In this document: one piece after another, positions 20,542 to 30,700 of the stretch
Layout: each line of letters starts with the position of its first letter
How positions within the stretch are numbered: the stretch's first letter is position 1
Assembly: GCA_027577595.1 (NCBI GenBank)
Contig: JANBRJ010000016.1
Location: 1 to 64,000 of the forward strand
Direction of reading: 5' to 3'
DNA length: 64,000 nt
DNA from: Coemansia sp. RSA 487
Lineage: Eukaryota > Kickxellomycota > Kickxellomycetes > Kickxellales > Kickxellaceae
Translations under genes and position numbers: made by a program
The notes under the pieces: generated by a model
What the model saw: only the letters and a program-made list of their open reading frames with translations
Database searches by the model: none
What the model was told of the DNA's origin: nothing

Positions 20542-22278
20542 ATGTATTTTAGAGTCGTGCAGCTCCAGAAACGCGGCTGGATCTTAACAACACCACTGCA
20601 AACAGCGAAAAGACACGTGGATTTTTGCCAGCAGCGCTGGTCAGCAGCAGTGCATTCATGGAACACTGGTGTTCGCCACTCTTTCTACAGCACAAAGCCT
20701 GATATCCAGCAGCAGGATCCGCAATGGCAAGAGCAAAGCAAGAACTACCATAGCATCCGCACGCTGGACCAGAGACATGACAACAGCAGCTTTGTTGTCC
20801 GCCAAGGTCGGCTCGTTTCGACGGTAACGATGCCACCGCCAAAACATGCACAGCAGGACGACCACGATCGGCCACCACTGCTAGTGTCGGTGACGTCTGT
20901 GTCTCGCTATCAAAGGAAGCGCATCCTCTCACGCGTATTGCGAATTGGGACCAACGAGCCGAAGAAAATAACTGTCTCGTCTTATTCTCAGCAGCTCGTA
21001 GCAAAGGCTCTGCGCGCATTCCTGCCCGCCGATTACAAAAACTCGGTGACGCCCGAGTATCTTAGCTACGCAAAATGGCAGTTTGTGCACAACGTGCTTG
21101 GATCGGCCTCCGGAGTACTAGCAACGCAAGCCATGCTCTACGCAATGGGGCTGGGCTCTGGGGCGCTTCCGCTTTCAGCAGCAATAAACTGGGTTATCAA
21201 GGACGGGTTTGGTCAGTTTGGCGGTGTGGTTTACGCGACAATGGTTGGCCAGAAGTTTGACAGCGACCCGAAGCACCTGCGCTTTTGGTCAGCCGTGTGG
21301 CTTCAAACGGCAACGTGGCTGGAGATGCTGACCCCGCTCTTTCCGCATCTGTTTCTGGTGATTGGGTCTGTGGCGAACATTGGGAAAAACATCTCATGGC
21401 TGGCCATGTCGGCAACAAAGGCATCGATAAACAAGACGTTTTGCCTCAAGGAGAACCTAGGCGATCTGACAGCCAAGCATGGATCGCAATCGACAGCGGC
21501 CGGGCTTATTGGCACGGCATTCGGCATCCTGATCGGCGCAACAGCGGACATTTCGGTGTACACGCTGATTCTTGGCTTTGTCCCCATCAGTATTGCGAGT
21601 CTGTGGGGCAACTACAGATCATTGCTCTACACCATCACGCCAACACTGAATGTCGAGCGTTCGCGGCTTATGCTCAAAGATGCCATCACGCACAGCACTG
21701 ACGGCCAACTGATTTTCAGCCCCGAGCTTCTGAAAACGCCGCGCCAGGTGTCGGCTGTGGAGAGGTTTATGCGGGAGATCAGCCACGTTGAGCCTCGGGG
21801 CTTGCGGCCAGGAATAGTTGTTTCGCCCAAGCTCGATCGGCTACATCACGATGTGCGCTTGTGCAGGGGCACAGAAAGCGTGCAAGTGTGTGTTTCGCGC
21901 ATGGTCAACAGCGCATTCAAGCCAGCCGTCAATGGTGCTAACAAAAGGTATTATGTTGGCTATCTTCCTCAGTCAACCATCAACGGCGCAAGCAATGGCA
22001 ATCTGTATCTGTGGTTTAGCACGCGTGCAGGAAACAGGAATACGCTTCTCGGGGTTTACCATGCCTCGGTGCTGCAAGAGCTGATTTGTAGCCATGCGAC
22101 TCGTTCAGGATCCCAAGTATCAGATCCAGCAGTTATTGCTGACCTTGAGGGCAAAGCACGCGAGTTTGTCAAATACACAGCTGACGTGTTTTGTGACTCG
22201 GTAGTCCAGCAGGGCTGGGACGTTACTACCATGTATTTTTCTAAAAGGTCTGATTTGGTCGAAGTAGAGGCCATTTAA
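20542..22278 (+). CDS. RUS family (DUF647) protein
   Basis: This 578-residue protein contains the ROOT UVB SENSITIVE/DUF647 core at about 145-380: LRAFLPADYKNSVTPEYLSY, then WQFVHNVLGSASGVLATQAM and the Gly-rich helix INWVIKDGFGQFGGVVYA. It continues through NISWLAMSATKASINKTF. The N-terminus is rich in Arg, Gln and Ser with few acids, compatible with a mitochondrial presequence. The family includes plant RUS1-6 and human C16orf58 (RUSF1). Plant members have been linked to vitamin B6-dependent processes and UV-B sensing, but the biochemical role is not settled. A PDX1-family gene lies 7 kb away, though nothing shows a functional tie here. Confidence 0.88.
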   Translation: MYFRVVQLQKRGWILTTPLQTAKRHVDFCQQRWSAAVHSWNTGVRHSFYSTKPDIQQQDPQWQEQSKNYHSIRTLDQRHDNSSFVVRQGRLVSTVTMPPPKHAQQDDHDRPPLLVSVTSVSRYQRKRILSRVLRIGTNEPKKITVSSYSQQLVAKALRAFLPADYKNSVTPEYLSYAKWQFVHNVLGSASGVLATQAMLYAMGLGSGALPLSAAINWVIKDGFGQFGGVVYATMVGQKFDSDPKHLRFWSAVWLQTATWLEMLTPLFPHLFLVIGSVANIGKNISWLAMSATKASINKTFCLKENLGDLTAKHGSQSTAAGLIGTAFGILIGATADISVYTLILGFVPISIASLWGNYRSLLYTITPTLNVERSRLMLKDAITHSTDGQLIFSPELLKTPRQVSAVERFMREISHVEPRGLRPGIVVSPKLDRLHHDVRLCRGTESVQVCVSRMVNSAFKPAVNGANKRYYVGYLPQSTINGASNGNLYLWFSTRAGNRNTLLGVYHASVLQELICSHATRSGSQVSDPAVIADLEGKAREFVKYTADVFCDSVVQQGWDVTTMYFSKRSDLVEVEAI

Positions 22279-22728
22279 GCTACTGCCGTTTAATGGCAAT
22301 TTACCTTTTAAGTTTATAGCCACGCCAGTTACTCGTAATTTTAATTCTCCATCATATTACTTTGGGATCTATAGAGTTCACTTAATGCCTTCGTCGTGTT
22401 TGCAGTTAAACTGCTGAACCTCCCAGCATACTATTTACCGCAGTTGTTCTTGGTATACTGTAGATAGATAGATATTTAGTAAAATTACACTAGTGCTATT
22501 TGTCGTTACTGAGATGTAGTAACTGGTGATATACGGATACACCCGGGGGGTTTTCATTTGAAGCACAGAGGTTAGACTGGACGAGATATTGTAAATGTCG
22601 TCTGCAATGTCTTTTCTCTTCAAATGTTTAGCTAGACAAGCGTCAGAAACTTGCGAATACTTTATTACAACTTGTTCAGATAGCCATATCCCACTGAAAA
22701 TACAAAGCAAAGCGAAACAGAAGCAAAA
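22279..22728. other. Intergenic stretch RUS/CRAL-TRIO
   Basis: About 450 A/T-rich bases between two plus-strand genes. A minus-strand open frame crosses it into the next gene but has no family features. No RNA gene is seen. Confidence 0.45.
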
Positions 22729-24171
22729 ATGACCATCTCGCAGGAATCGGTGATCCGGGAGTATGAAACCAAAGTGCCAGACACCAGCGGGTGCCCAGGG
22801 CACTTTACCACGCAGGAGCAAAGAAAGTTAGCCAAGCTCTGGTTGTTGCTTCTTGGCTATTACAAAAGCGACCAAGAGAATAGCGTCAAAGTCAATGGCG
22901 AGCTTGTGCAGAAAATAGACCGCGACTGGCCAGAATTGGATATCCATGAGGGGCTGAGCGACGAGGAGCCTGAAGAAGTAACGCGCAGGGCCTGGAAGTT
23001 TACCAAGGGAGAAGGCGGGATCCGCAGGTTCAACATCCGGTCCAGAACAGAAAAGCCAAGCAAAGAAAGACAGGCTTTGGACAGACACGTCAACGAGACG
23101 GTCCAGAAGTATATCGACCGCATAGCTGGGTGCCACGTGGCAGTGGTCCCAGACAATTATTTCCCATCCTTCAAGCACCCAAGCACCGAGACCAGGAGCC
23201 TTTACGATACATTTTGGAGCGCCGTGTCCATCAAGCAGCACCCCGACATATTGCTGCACCGGTATCTGCGTGTATCTGGCTGGGATGTCGACAAGGCGTT
23301 TGCAATGGCAAAAGGCGTGGTCGAGTGGCGCGCATCTGAAGCCATCGATCAGATCAACTACGAGGGCGAAACTGGAGTTGGGTACGACGAGCTCCGACTG
23401 GGGATGGCACGGCTTGTCGGGCGGGACCGCCTTGGGAACCCGCTCCTCTTTGTGCGAGTAAAGCGCATCATGCCGCGAGCCAACGAGGGCCATGTATTCA
23501 AACGGTACCTGGTCAATAAGTTCGATTTGATGCAGAAAGTAACGCGCAAGCATGCACGGATCACGATGCTGTACGACTTTACTGGATTCAGCATGGACAA
23601 CACGCCATTCTCCATGGTGTACTTTATGGTACTGATGGGTATCAGATACTACGCCGAGGCGTCGGGTGTGATGATTCTGCTGGTCGACAGCTGGCTGTTT
23701 ACGAACTTTTGGACGCTTATTCGTCCGTTTTTGGACGTCAACCTCAGCGCTCGCATAATATTTGTCAAAACCGTTGACGAGGTCCGGCGCTTTGTCGACG
23801 ACGATCAGCTCCCTGTAGAGCTGGGAGGCAAAAACGCGTTTGCCGTGGACTTTGTACTGCCAAAGGAGGGCGAGAACGCGCCAATGTTTGATCTCGAGGG
23901 CAGAAGGGCAGCAGAGGATGCGTGGAGAAAGAGAATCGAGGACCTGGAGGTTGCAACACAAGAGTGGTGCAGGCATGTCGAGACGGCTAGCCCCGATGTC
24001 ATCGCCGATCCGAAGAACCCATACACGATCCGACGCGACGCTGCTGGCGAGCAACTATGCCAGGCCGATCTTGAGCTGAGCATGTACACAAAAGCACGCA
24101 GCACCTTTGAGCGTCTGGGGCTTATAGATTGCGATGGATGTCTCTCGCTGCCCCAGGACAAGAAGCGTTGA
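22729..24171 (+). CDS. Sec14-like CRAL-TRIO lipid-transfer protein
   Basis: The product has 480 residues. A CRAL-TRIO N-terminal helical part (about 165-205) contains HPDILLHRYLRVSGWDVDKA. The lipid-binding CRAL-TRIO domain (about 225-385) has GRDRLGNPLLFVRV, the MLYDFTGFSMDN strand and ARIIFVKTVDEVRRFV, and closes with ELGG. An N-terminal extension of about 150 residues precedes it. Such proteins exchange phosphatidylinositol and phosphatidylcholine or related lipids between membranes and support phosphoinositide synthesis. The extended N- and C-termini resemble the larger fungal phosphatidylinositol-transfer members rather than compact Sec14 itself. Confidence 0.88.
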   Translation: MTISQESVIREYETKVPDTSGCPGHFTTQEQRKLAKLWLLLLGYYKSDQENSVKVNGELVQKIDRDWPELDIHEGLSDEEPEEVTRRAWKFTKGEGGIRRFNIRSRTEKPSKERQALDRHVNETVQKYIDRIAGCHVAVVPDNYFPSFKHPSTETRSLYDTFWSAVSIKQHPDILLHRYLRVSGWDVDKAFAMAKGVVEWRASEAIDQINYEGETGVGYDELRLGMARLVGRDRLGNPLLFVRVKRIMPRANEGHVFKRYLVNKFDLMQKVTRKHARITMLYDFTGFSMDNTPFSMVYFMVLMGIRYYAEASGVMILLVDSWLFTNFWTLIRPFLDVNLSARIIFVKTVDEVRRFVDDDQLPVELGGKNAFAVDFVLPKEGENAPMFDLEGRRAAEDAWRKRIEDLEVATQEWCRHVETASPDVIADPKNPYTIRRDAAGEQLCQADLELSMYTKARSTFERLGLIDCDGCLSLPQDKKR

Positions 24172-24405
24172 CTTCCATGGTTGCTGGAATTTTTTTTTGC
24201 ATATCTTTCCTGGGTTTCAAACTCGTTTTCACTAACAAACAAATACAGTCGGTCTTGCATCTTTTCTCTGGTTCAAATGTCACGCATTCGCTTGATAAGC
24301 GGTAGTAAGCAGTGTGAAGCTCTTTCTTTTTTCTTTTTTTCTTTTTTTAAAAGACGAAAACACAGTAGACAGAAGTTAACAGCATATCTGGTCTAGTCAG
24401 CGATG

Positions 24406-25290
24406 CTAGAACTTGAAGACCTGGTCAACCGGCTTTGAGATGATGTTGGGAGGCACGTATCCAAGCTCGCCCAGGCATCCCCCCATGGCCTTGACCATTG
24501 GTGGCGGGCCGCAAAGCAGGATCTTGGTGTCATTTGCAGGAGGCGGCATGTGCTTCTGGAGCATGTCCTTGGTAACAAAGCCGACGCTGCCGTTCCACTC
24601 TTCGGGCGGGTTGTTGAGGACATAGTGGACCTCAAAGTTCTCATGCTTGGCAGCCCACTTGTCCAGCTCCTCCCTCAGAAGAATATCGTCCTCGTTGACG
24701 TTGGCAAACAGCACGCTCACGTGGGTGGTGTCGTCGGGGTTGTCCAGTATGTGCTGGATGATCTGGTACATTGGGGTGATTCCGGTGCCACCAGCAACCA
24801 TCCCAATTGCCCGGACCATGTTTGGGGTGTAGGCGAAGGCGCCACGCGGCCCACGCACATTGATTGTATCGCCGATGCTCATTCTGCTGAGGTGCGAGGA
24901 GATGACGCCGGTCGGATACGTCTTGACCACAAGCTCAAAGAAGCCCTTGTCGTTGTCGGTCGACGTTGGCGTGTAGCTGCGCGCAACCTCCTTGCCATCA
25001 ACAATGGCCATCAGCTGGATGTGCCGCCCAATCGGCAGCCCAAGCACCGCGTGCGGAACGGGGAGCTCGAAGCGGTAGCGTGCAGTGTTGGGGCTCACCT
25101 GCGTCTTCTTGACGAGCTTGAACTTGCGGTAGTCGGTGGCATGGAGAACGGCTTCTGCGCCGGACAGCTTTTCGGCAGAGCCACCCGCGCTGCTCTTGTC
25201 GCGCGTGGGAGACAGCATAAAGTAGGCGATTCCTGCCGCCAGAAGCGCCCCAAGGACGTAGGTCAAAGTGTCAGATTGCGAGCTTGACAT
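24406..25290 (-). CDS. NADH-cytochrome b5 reductase
   Basis: This 294-residue protein has an N-terminal membrane anchor (about 8-26). The FAD-binding domain carries the RSYTPTS signature and GRHIQL. The NADH-binding domain carries GGTGITPMYQII and the terminal CGPPPM motif, ending in FKF, close to the usual terminal Phe of this family. It passes electrons from NADH to cytochrome b5 for fatty-acid desaturation and sterol synthesis. The anchor fits either Cbr1 (ER/outer membrane) or Mcr1 (mitochondria); I cannot decide which. The gene converges on the CRAL-TRIO gene. Confidence 0.93.
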   Translation of the reverse strand: MSSSQSDTLTYVLGALLAAGIAYFMLSPTRDKSSAGGSAEKLSGAEAVLHATDYRKFKLVKKTQVSPNTARYRFELPVPHAVLGLPIGRHIQLMAIVDGKEVARSYTPTSTDNDKGFFELVVKTYPTGVISSHLSRMSIGDTINVRGPRGAFAYTPNMVRAIGMVAGGTGITPMYQIIQHILDNPDDTTHVSVLFANVNEDDILLREELDKWAAKHENFEVHYVLNNPPEEWNGSVGFVTKDMLQKHMPPPANDTKILLCGPPPMVKAMGGCLGELGYVPPNIISKPVDQVFKF

Positions 25291-25639
25291 TGTGCCGCGC
25301 GGCGATCTCGAAGCGAAAAGAAGAAGGAAATTAAAAAGGAAGAAAGATAATGCAGAGAAAGGAAGTTCCAGCTATCGCAAAAGAAGGGAGCTGCGACAAG
25401 AGCGTGGTGGCGGCGATCAGCTTCGACCAGTTTCAGCCTGTCCCAATCCCCTCTTTTTTTTTTTTTGCTGCTGCTGGCCAATGCCTATTGCCTGCACAAT
25501 AGTGGAGCTCTTGGCGAGACTTTAGACACGCGGACTTTTCTTGCCTTCCTTTCGCTCGTTGTCCATCGCTGTTCTGTAGTTATTTAATACCGCATTTCCA
25601 TCCGCACTGGCCTTTCCATTCTCACATCCATACACCAAA

Positions 25640-27279
25640 ATGGTCGCAACCACAGACAAAGAGCAGAAGAAGCTGGCCGAGAAACACAACAAGCTGCTTG
25701 CGGAGCTTGTCAAACAGCCAGACAATTCGAAATGTGCCGATTGCGGCGCTAACGGTAGGTGCTATCAATCTGGCAAAGAGAGATTAATGCTTGGGAAATT
25801 CAGATGGTGCTGTTTGCATTTCCTTGTTTGGTTTGGCTGCTGGAGGTGCTAGTAGACAGAATCCGTCGAATGCAAGAAGTTCTGCTGGCCAAGCCTTTTA
25901 TCTAAATAAATGTCACAACCCAAAGCGCATGTATGTAAGCACTAAACCACGCAATGCAGCATACATGTATAGGGCCGCGCTGGGCGTCGTGGAACCTTGG
26001 GGTCTTTCTGTGCATCCGGTGTGGCGGAGCCCACCGCCGCATCGGCACGCACATCTCAAAGGTCAAGTCTATCACTCTGGACAACTGGACAACCGAGCAG
26101 ATCGAGCACTTTTGCAGAATCGGCAACGAGCGCGCCAACGCCTTCTTCAACCCACATCCCGAGCGCAACCCGCCGCCGCGCACAGACCGCGAGATCGAGC
26201 GCTATGTCCGCGACAAGTACGAGCGCCGCCTGTTCGTGGACCACCGCGGCGGCGTGCCTGACCCGACAGCCGAAGGCGCCTCCTATCCCCAATCCCCCTC
26301 ACAGCCGATGTCGCCGTCGTCGCCATCAGATGCGACCAGCGAGGCTGCAGCGCTTACCCGTCTGCGTGAGATGGGATTCATGAATGTGCGCGACAACCAC
26401 TCGGCGCTGAAGCGGTTCAACTTCAATGTCGAGGCTGCTGCTGCCTACCTGCGCGGCGATTCGGTGCCAGCAAAGCCAAAGATCAGCCCCTCGGATCCCC
26501 GCGTCAAGCAGCTGCTCAACATGGGGTTCGACCACGTCGGCCAGAACGTCCAGGCGCTTGCCCAGTGCAACGGAGACTTGAACCAAGCAATCGAGCTTCT
26601 CCTGAGCGACAATCCGCCGCCACGCACCACCACCACCACCAGTGCCACGCCGCAGCCAACCACCAAGAAATCGCCCCCATCGGTGGCTGTGTCCACGGCT
26701 GCGGCGGCTGGTAGCAGCAACAGGACGTCGGCGCAGCCGGCAGTGGACCTTTTCAACGATGATATTTTCGGTGCTGCACCAGCAGCCAAGGAAGCGCCAG
26801 CATCTGCCAACATCAATGATATGCTCAATGGCCTTTCTCTCAGCAGCGCTCCAGCATCTACGTCGGTGCCTGCTGCTGCCGCCTCAGCCGCACGGCCACA
26901 GCAGGACCTATTTGGCGACTTTGGCGATTTTTTGTCTGCACAGCCGACGTCTACTGCTGCGCAAAGCCAACAACCCAAGCCCGCCGCATATACCGCTACT
27001 ACTACTACTACTGCTGCTGCTGCTACTGCTGCTGCTTCTCCAGAACCAGGTCATGCAGTAACATCACCAACCCTATCGGCAGCTCGGCCAATGTCTCCGC
27101 CATCCAAGGGCACATTCGACAGTGACTTTATCATGTCGCTTTACTCAAAGCCAACAACATCGCAGTCGCAGGCCGCAGCATCTGCTGGTGGTAGCAATAG
27201 CACGACGGCTCAGCAGACAACAACGCAGCCAGGCCAGACGAACAGCAGCGCCTTTGCTGATCTTGACCTGCTATTCTAG
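25640..27279 (+). CDS. ArfGAP with tandem UBA-like segments, two exons
   Basis: I join exon 1 (25640-25754) and exon 2 (25973-27279), phase 1, giving 473 residues; the 218-base intron has donor GTAGGT and acceptor TATAG. Splicing restores the ArfGAP zinc finger: CADCGANG from exon 1 runs into PRWASWNLGVFLCIRCGGAH, a C-x2-C-x16-C-x2-C arrangement, followed by the arginine-finger region HRRIGTHISKVKS. The protein would stimulate GTP hydrolysis on Arf GTPases during vesicle traffic. Two UBA-like segments follow (about 170-200 and 213-250), with LREMGFM and LLNMGFDHVGQN cores. A long Ala/Ser/Thr/Gln-rich tail with scattered DLFGDFGDF- and DLDLLF-like clusters ends it. Yeast Gts1 and S. pombe Ucp3 are ArfGAP-UBA proteins; a pair of UBAs would be unusual. 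Confidence 0.9.
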
Positions 27280-27711
27280 TTTTTACCTCGCTGGTAGACC
27301 AGCCACAACCTTATATACTCTAGTCGTTTTGTCTGTTTAAAGCTATTTTTGGCCTGAGAAAAAAATTTTTTTTTTGCTCTTGATATCAGTCTTTTCGCTA
27401 CACTTTTATATCTTTGTGCAATTCAATTCAATTCAATTCAATTCAATTCAATTCATTTTTTTTGCCTTTCTCTTTACAATTTATTTATTAGTGCAAGAAT
27501 TTGAATTTCCATTTGGTAAGAATTAAAACATTTGGAATCTTGAATCCTCTATTTGCACAGGAAAGACTTTATTAATCACAAGCTTTCTCAGAGTTTTTTT
27601 TTTTTTTTGAACTTTATTCGATTGCAGCAAACGATAGCACGAAGCCTGGCTACTCAATTCATATCCCAGCCACTGCACAACGAACACGACGGGAAGACAT
27701 AGTTAGAGACC
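27280..27711. other. Intergenic stretch with pentamer microsatellite, before eIF5B
   Basis: About 430 A/T-rich bases between ArfGAP and eIF5B. It contains T-runs and the ATTCA microsatellite listed separately. No gene is seen. Confidence 0.5.
27421..27455. repeat. ATTCA pentamer microsatellite
   Basis: Seven uninterrupted copies of ATTCA lie in the spacer upstream of eIF5B. It is a simple-sequence repeat of the kind expected to vary in length between isolates. Confidence 0.95.
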
Positions 27712-30700
27712 ATGGGTAAAAAGAAGGGAAACAAGGGAAAAGTAGATATCTGGACGGAGGATCCCGAACTAGAGGACTCGGCACCTGTCGCTCCTACTAT
27801 GGCCGACGAAGTTGACGGCCTTGGCGAAGACACTGTGGCCGCAGCCCCCACCACCGACACAAAGAAGAGCAAGAAAGGCAAAAAGTCACAGAAGCAGGTC
27901 GCTTCGTTTGCCCTTCTTGCTGAGGACACGGATGACAATGAGGAAAGCGAGGCCGAGGTTCCTCCCTCTCCTCCTCCTCCTGCTGCTGCCCCTGCTCCTT
28001 CTCCTGCTCCTGTTGCGGACGACGAGGAATGGCCTGAAGAGTCTGTTTCCAAGAAGAACAAGAAAAAGGGCGGCAATGCTCCTGCCAAAGCCAAGCAAGA
28101 CGAGACCAAAGACGAGGAGCCACAGGTTGTCATCAAGTCGGCCAAGCAAAAGGAGCGTGAGAGGAAGGAGCGGGCAAAGCTCCAAAAGAAACAAAAGGCC
28201 GACGAGCCCAAAGGCAAGCGCGACACCGACATGTCCACATTGGAAAAGTCGATGGGCGACGCCAAGATTGACGATGACAGTAAGGGCAACAAGAAGGGCG
28301 GCGCAAAAGATACAAGTGCATCCACTGCTGAGCCAGCCAAGAAGAAGAAGGGCAAGAAGGCCCCACCGAACATTGCAGCGCTCCAAAAGATGATTGAGGA
28401 GCAGCGGCTTCTGGAGGAACGGCTCAAGCGCGAGGAAGAGGAGGAGAGGCGGCGGATTGAGGAGGAGGACCGTCTTGCTGCCGAGCGTGAAGCGCGCGAA
28501 GAGGCTGAGCGCGAGGCAAAGCGCGAAGCTGCACGCTTGCACCGCGAGCAGCTCAAGCGTGACGGTCTTTTGCTTTCGAAGAAGCAGAAAGAGGCCAAGG
28601 CGCGGCAGGAGCAGCAGCTCAAGGCAATGCTTGCTTCTGGTGTCAAGATCGCTGGGCTGACTGATGATCAAGAAAAGCCCCGCCGTGCCAATATGCGTCG
28701 CGAGGCTGAGGAGCGCAAGCGCAAGGCTGCAGAGCGCAAACGCCAGGAGGAGGAGAAGGCTGCTGCTGAAGCAGCAGCAGCAGCAGCTAAGGCCGCCGCA
28801 GAGGCCGGCTCCGACGAAGAAGAAAAAGAAAGTGGCGATGACTGGGAGGCGCTGCTAGAGTCGAGTGACGAAGAAGGTGCCGACGACGAATCTGCCAAGG
28901 CGGAAGGGGCCAGCAAGGACGCTGAGGAAGACTGGGAGCAGTCGTCGTCGTCGTCAGATAACGACAGTAAAGAAGAGGCCAAGGCAGATGGGTCTGACTC
29001 CGAGTCCGAAGGCGACTCTGACTCTGACTCTGACTCTGGTTCTGACTCTGGCTCCGACTCTGACGAGGTAAGCGCAGCGCAGCAGCAGGTGCGAGAGCGC
29101 AAGCAGGCGGCGGCAGCACGCCGGCAGCAGCGCATCAACGACGCCATGGCAGCACGGTCGGCCGACAACCTGCGGTCGCCTATCTGCTGCATCCTGGGTC
29201 ACGTAGACACTGGCAAGTGCTGGGGCAAGGATACGCCGATGCAGATGTTTGATGGCACTGTGCGCAAGGTGCAGGACGTCCAGGCGCTGGACCGGCTGAT
29301 GGGCGATGACAGTACGCCGCGTGTCGTGCAGCCAGGCTCTGTTATCAAGGGCCACGGCATGCTCTACCGCGTTGTGCCGGCCGCAGGTGAGGGCGCCGAC
29401 GCCTTTGTGTGCAACGCCGACCATGTCCTTGTGCTGACCATCCCGCAGCACTCCTTTGTTTGCCGTAAGCCTTTGTCCACTGCATGCGAGAGCGGATCGA
29501 TGCAAACCAAGTACATTGCTGAATCGCTTATCATCAACCAGACCACCAAGCGGCCCGAACGACAGAGCTGTGGCGAGTTCGACACGTATGAGCAGGCGCT
29601 GGCGGCGCTTCCCGAGTGGCAGCCGCTTGTTTGGCACTGCTCGGTGCTCGAGTACCTGGAGCTGGTGCGCGACGACCGAAGCATGGCTGACCTTTGCTGC
29701 ATGTACAAGCCCATGGACGGCGTGAAGTTCCCGGAAAGCGCTGGACAGCCGTTCACGGACGCTATGGCTCGTGCGCTTGGGACCAATCCCACACACGGGC
29801 AGGAGCTGCAGGCCGCCAAGGATCTGGGTCTCTGGTTGGCGTATGGCTCGGAAAGCAGCGAATTGAGCGCTGTTTATGGCAATTGCAAGGAAATGCAGAC
29901 GCTTCTGAGCGTGCTTGGCATGGATGGCTGTGAAAAGAGGCTGTTCCCTGAGGCCATCACGTCCACTTCTATGAGCCACAGAAGAGCTTTCCTTGCCGGA
30001 TTTATCGATGGCAACGGACATCTCGAGTCTGGCAACAGCAACGGGCTGGCGGCCGATGAGCGCTGGGTTGTTTCAAGCACGCACAAGGAGATTGTGGCCC
30101 AGGTGCGCCGCCTGGCCCGCTCGCTTGGGCTCTGTGCTGGAGCCATCGCAGAACACCCTGCGGGCAGCTACACCGTGCCTGTTTCGGGCGAGCTTATGCG
30201 CAGCGTGAGCGCCTTCATCACCCTCCCCCACAAGCGTGCAGCTCCTGCTGGGTCTGGCAAGCCCGAGATGTGGCGGCTTCTTGCGGACAATGCATGGAGC
30301 TTTGGCATCGAGGAGATTGGCGAGGGCGAGTACTATGGGTTTACGCTCGACGGCAACTCGCGGCTTCTTCTGGGCGACCACACTGTCTCGCACAACACCA
30401 AGCTTCTGGACAAGATCCGGCAGACCAACGTGCAGGGGCGCGAGGCGGGTGGAATCACGCAGCAGATCGGAGCCACGTACTTCCCGGCCGAAGCGATCCA
30501 GACAAAGACGGCGGCAATCAGCAAGTCGGGCAAGCTGGACATCCGCGTCCCGGGTCTCCTGATCATCGACACTCCAGGACATGAGTCGTTTTCGAATCTG
30601 CGCTCGCGCGGGTCGTCGCTGTGCAACATTGCGATCCTGGTCGTAGACATCATGCATGGGCTGGAGCCGCAGACACTGGAGTCGCTGCGTTTGCTGCGCG

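Noticed and set aside
28740-29070. Repeat-like blocks of GAG/AAG and GACTCTGA in the eIF5B N-terminus
   Set aside because: They encode the Lys/Glu- and Ser/Asp-rich disordered region normal for eIF5B and are not a separate element.
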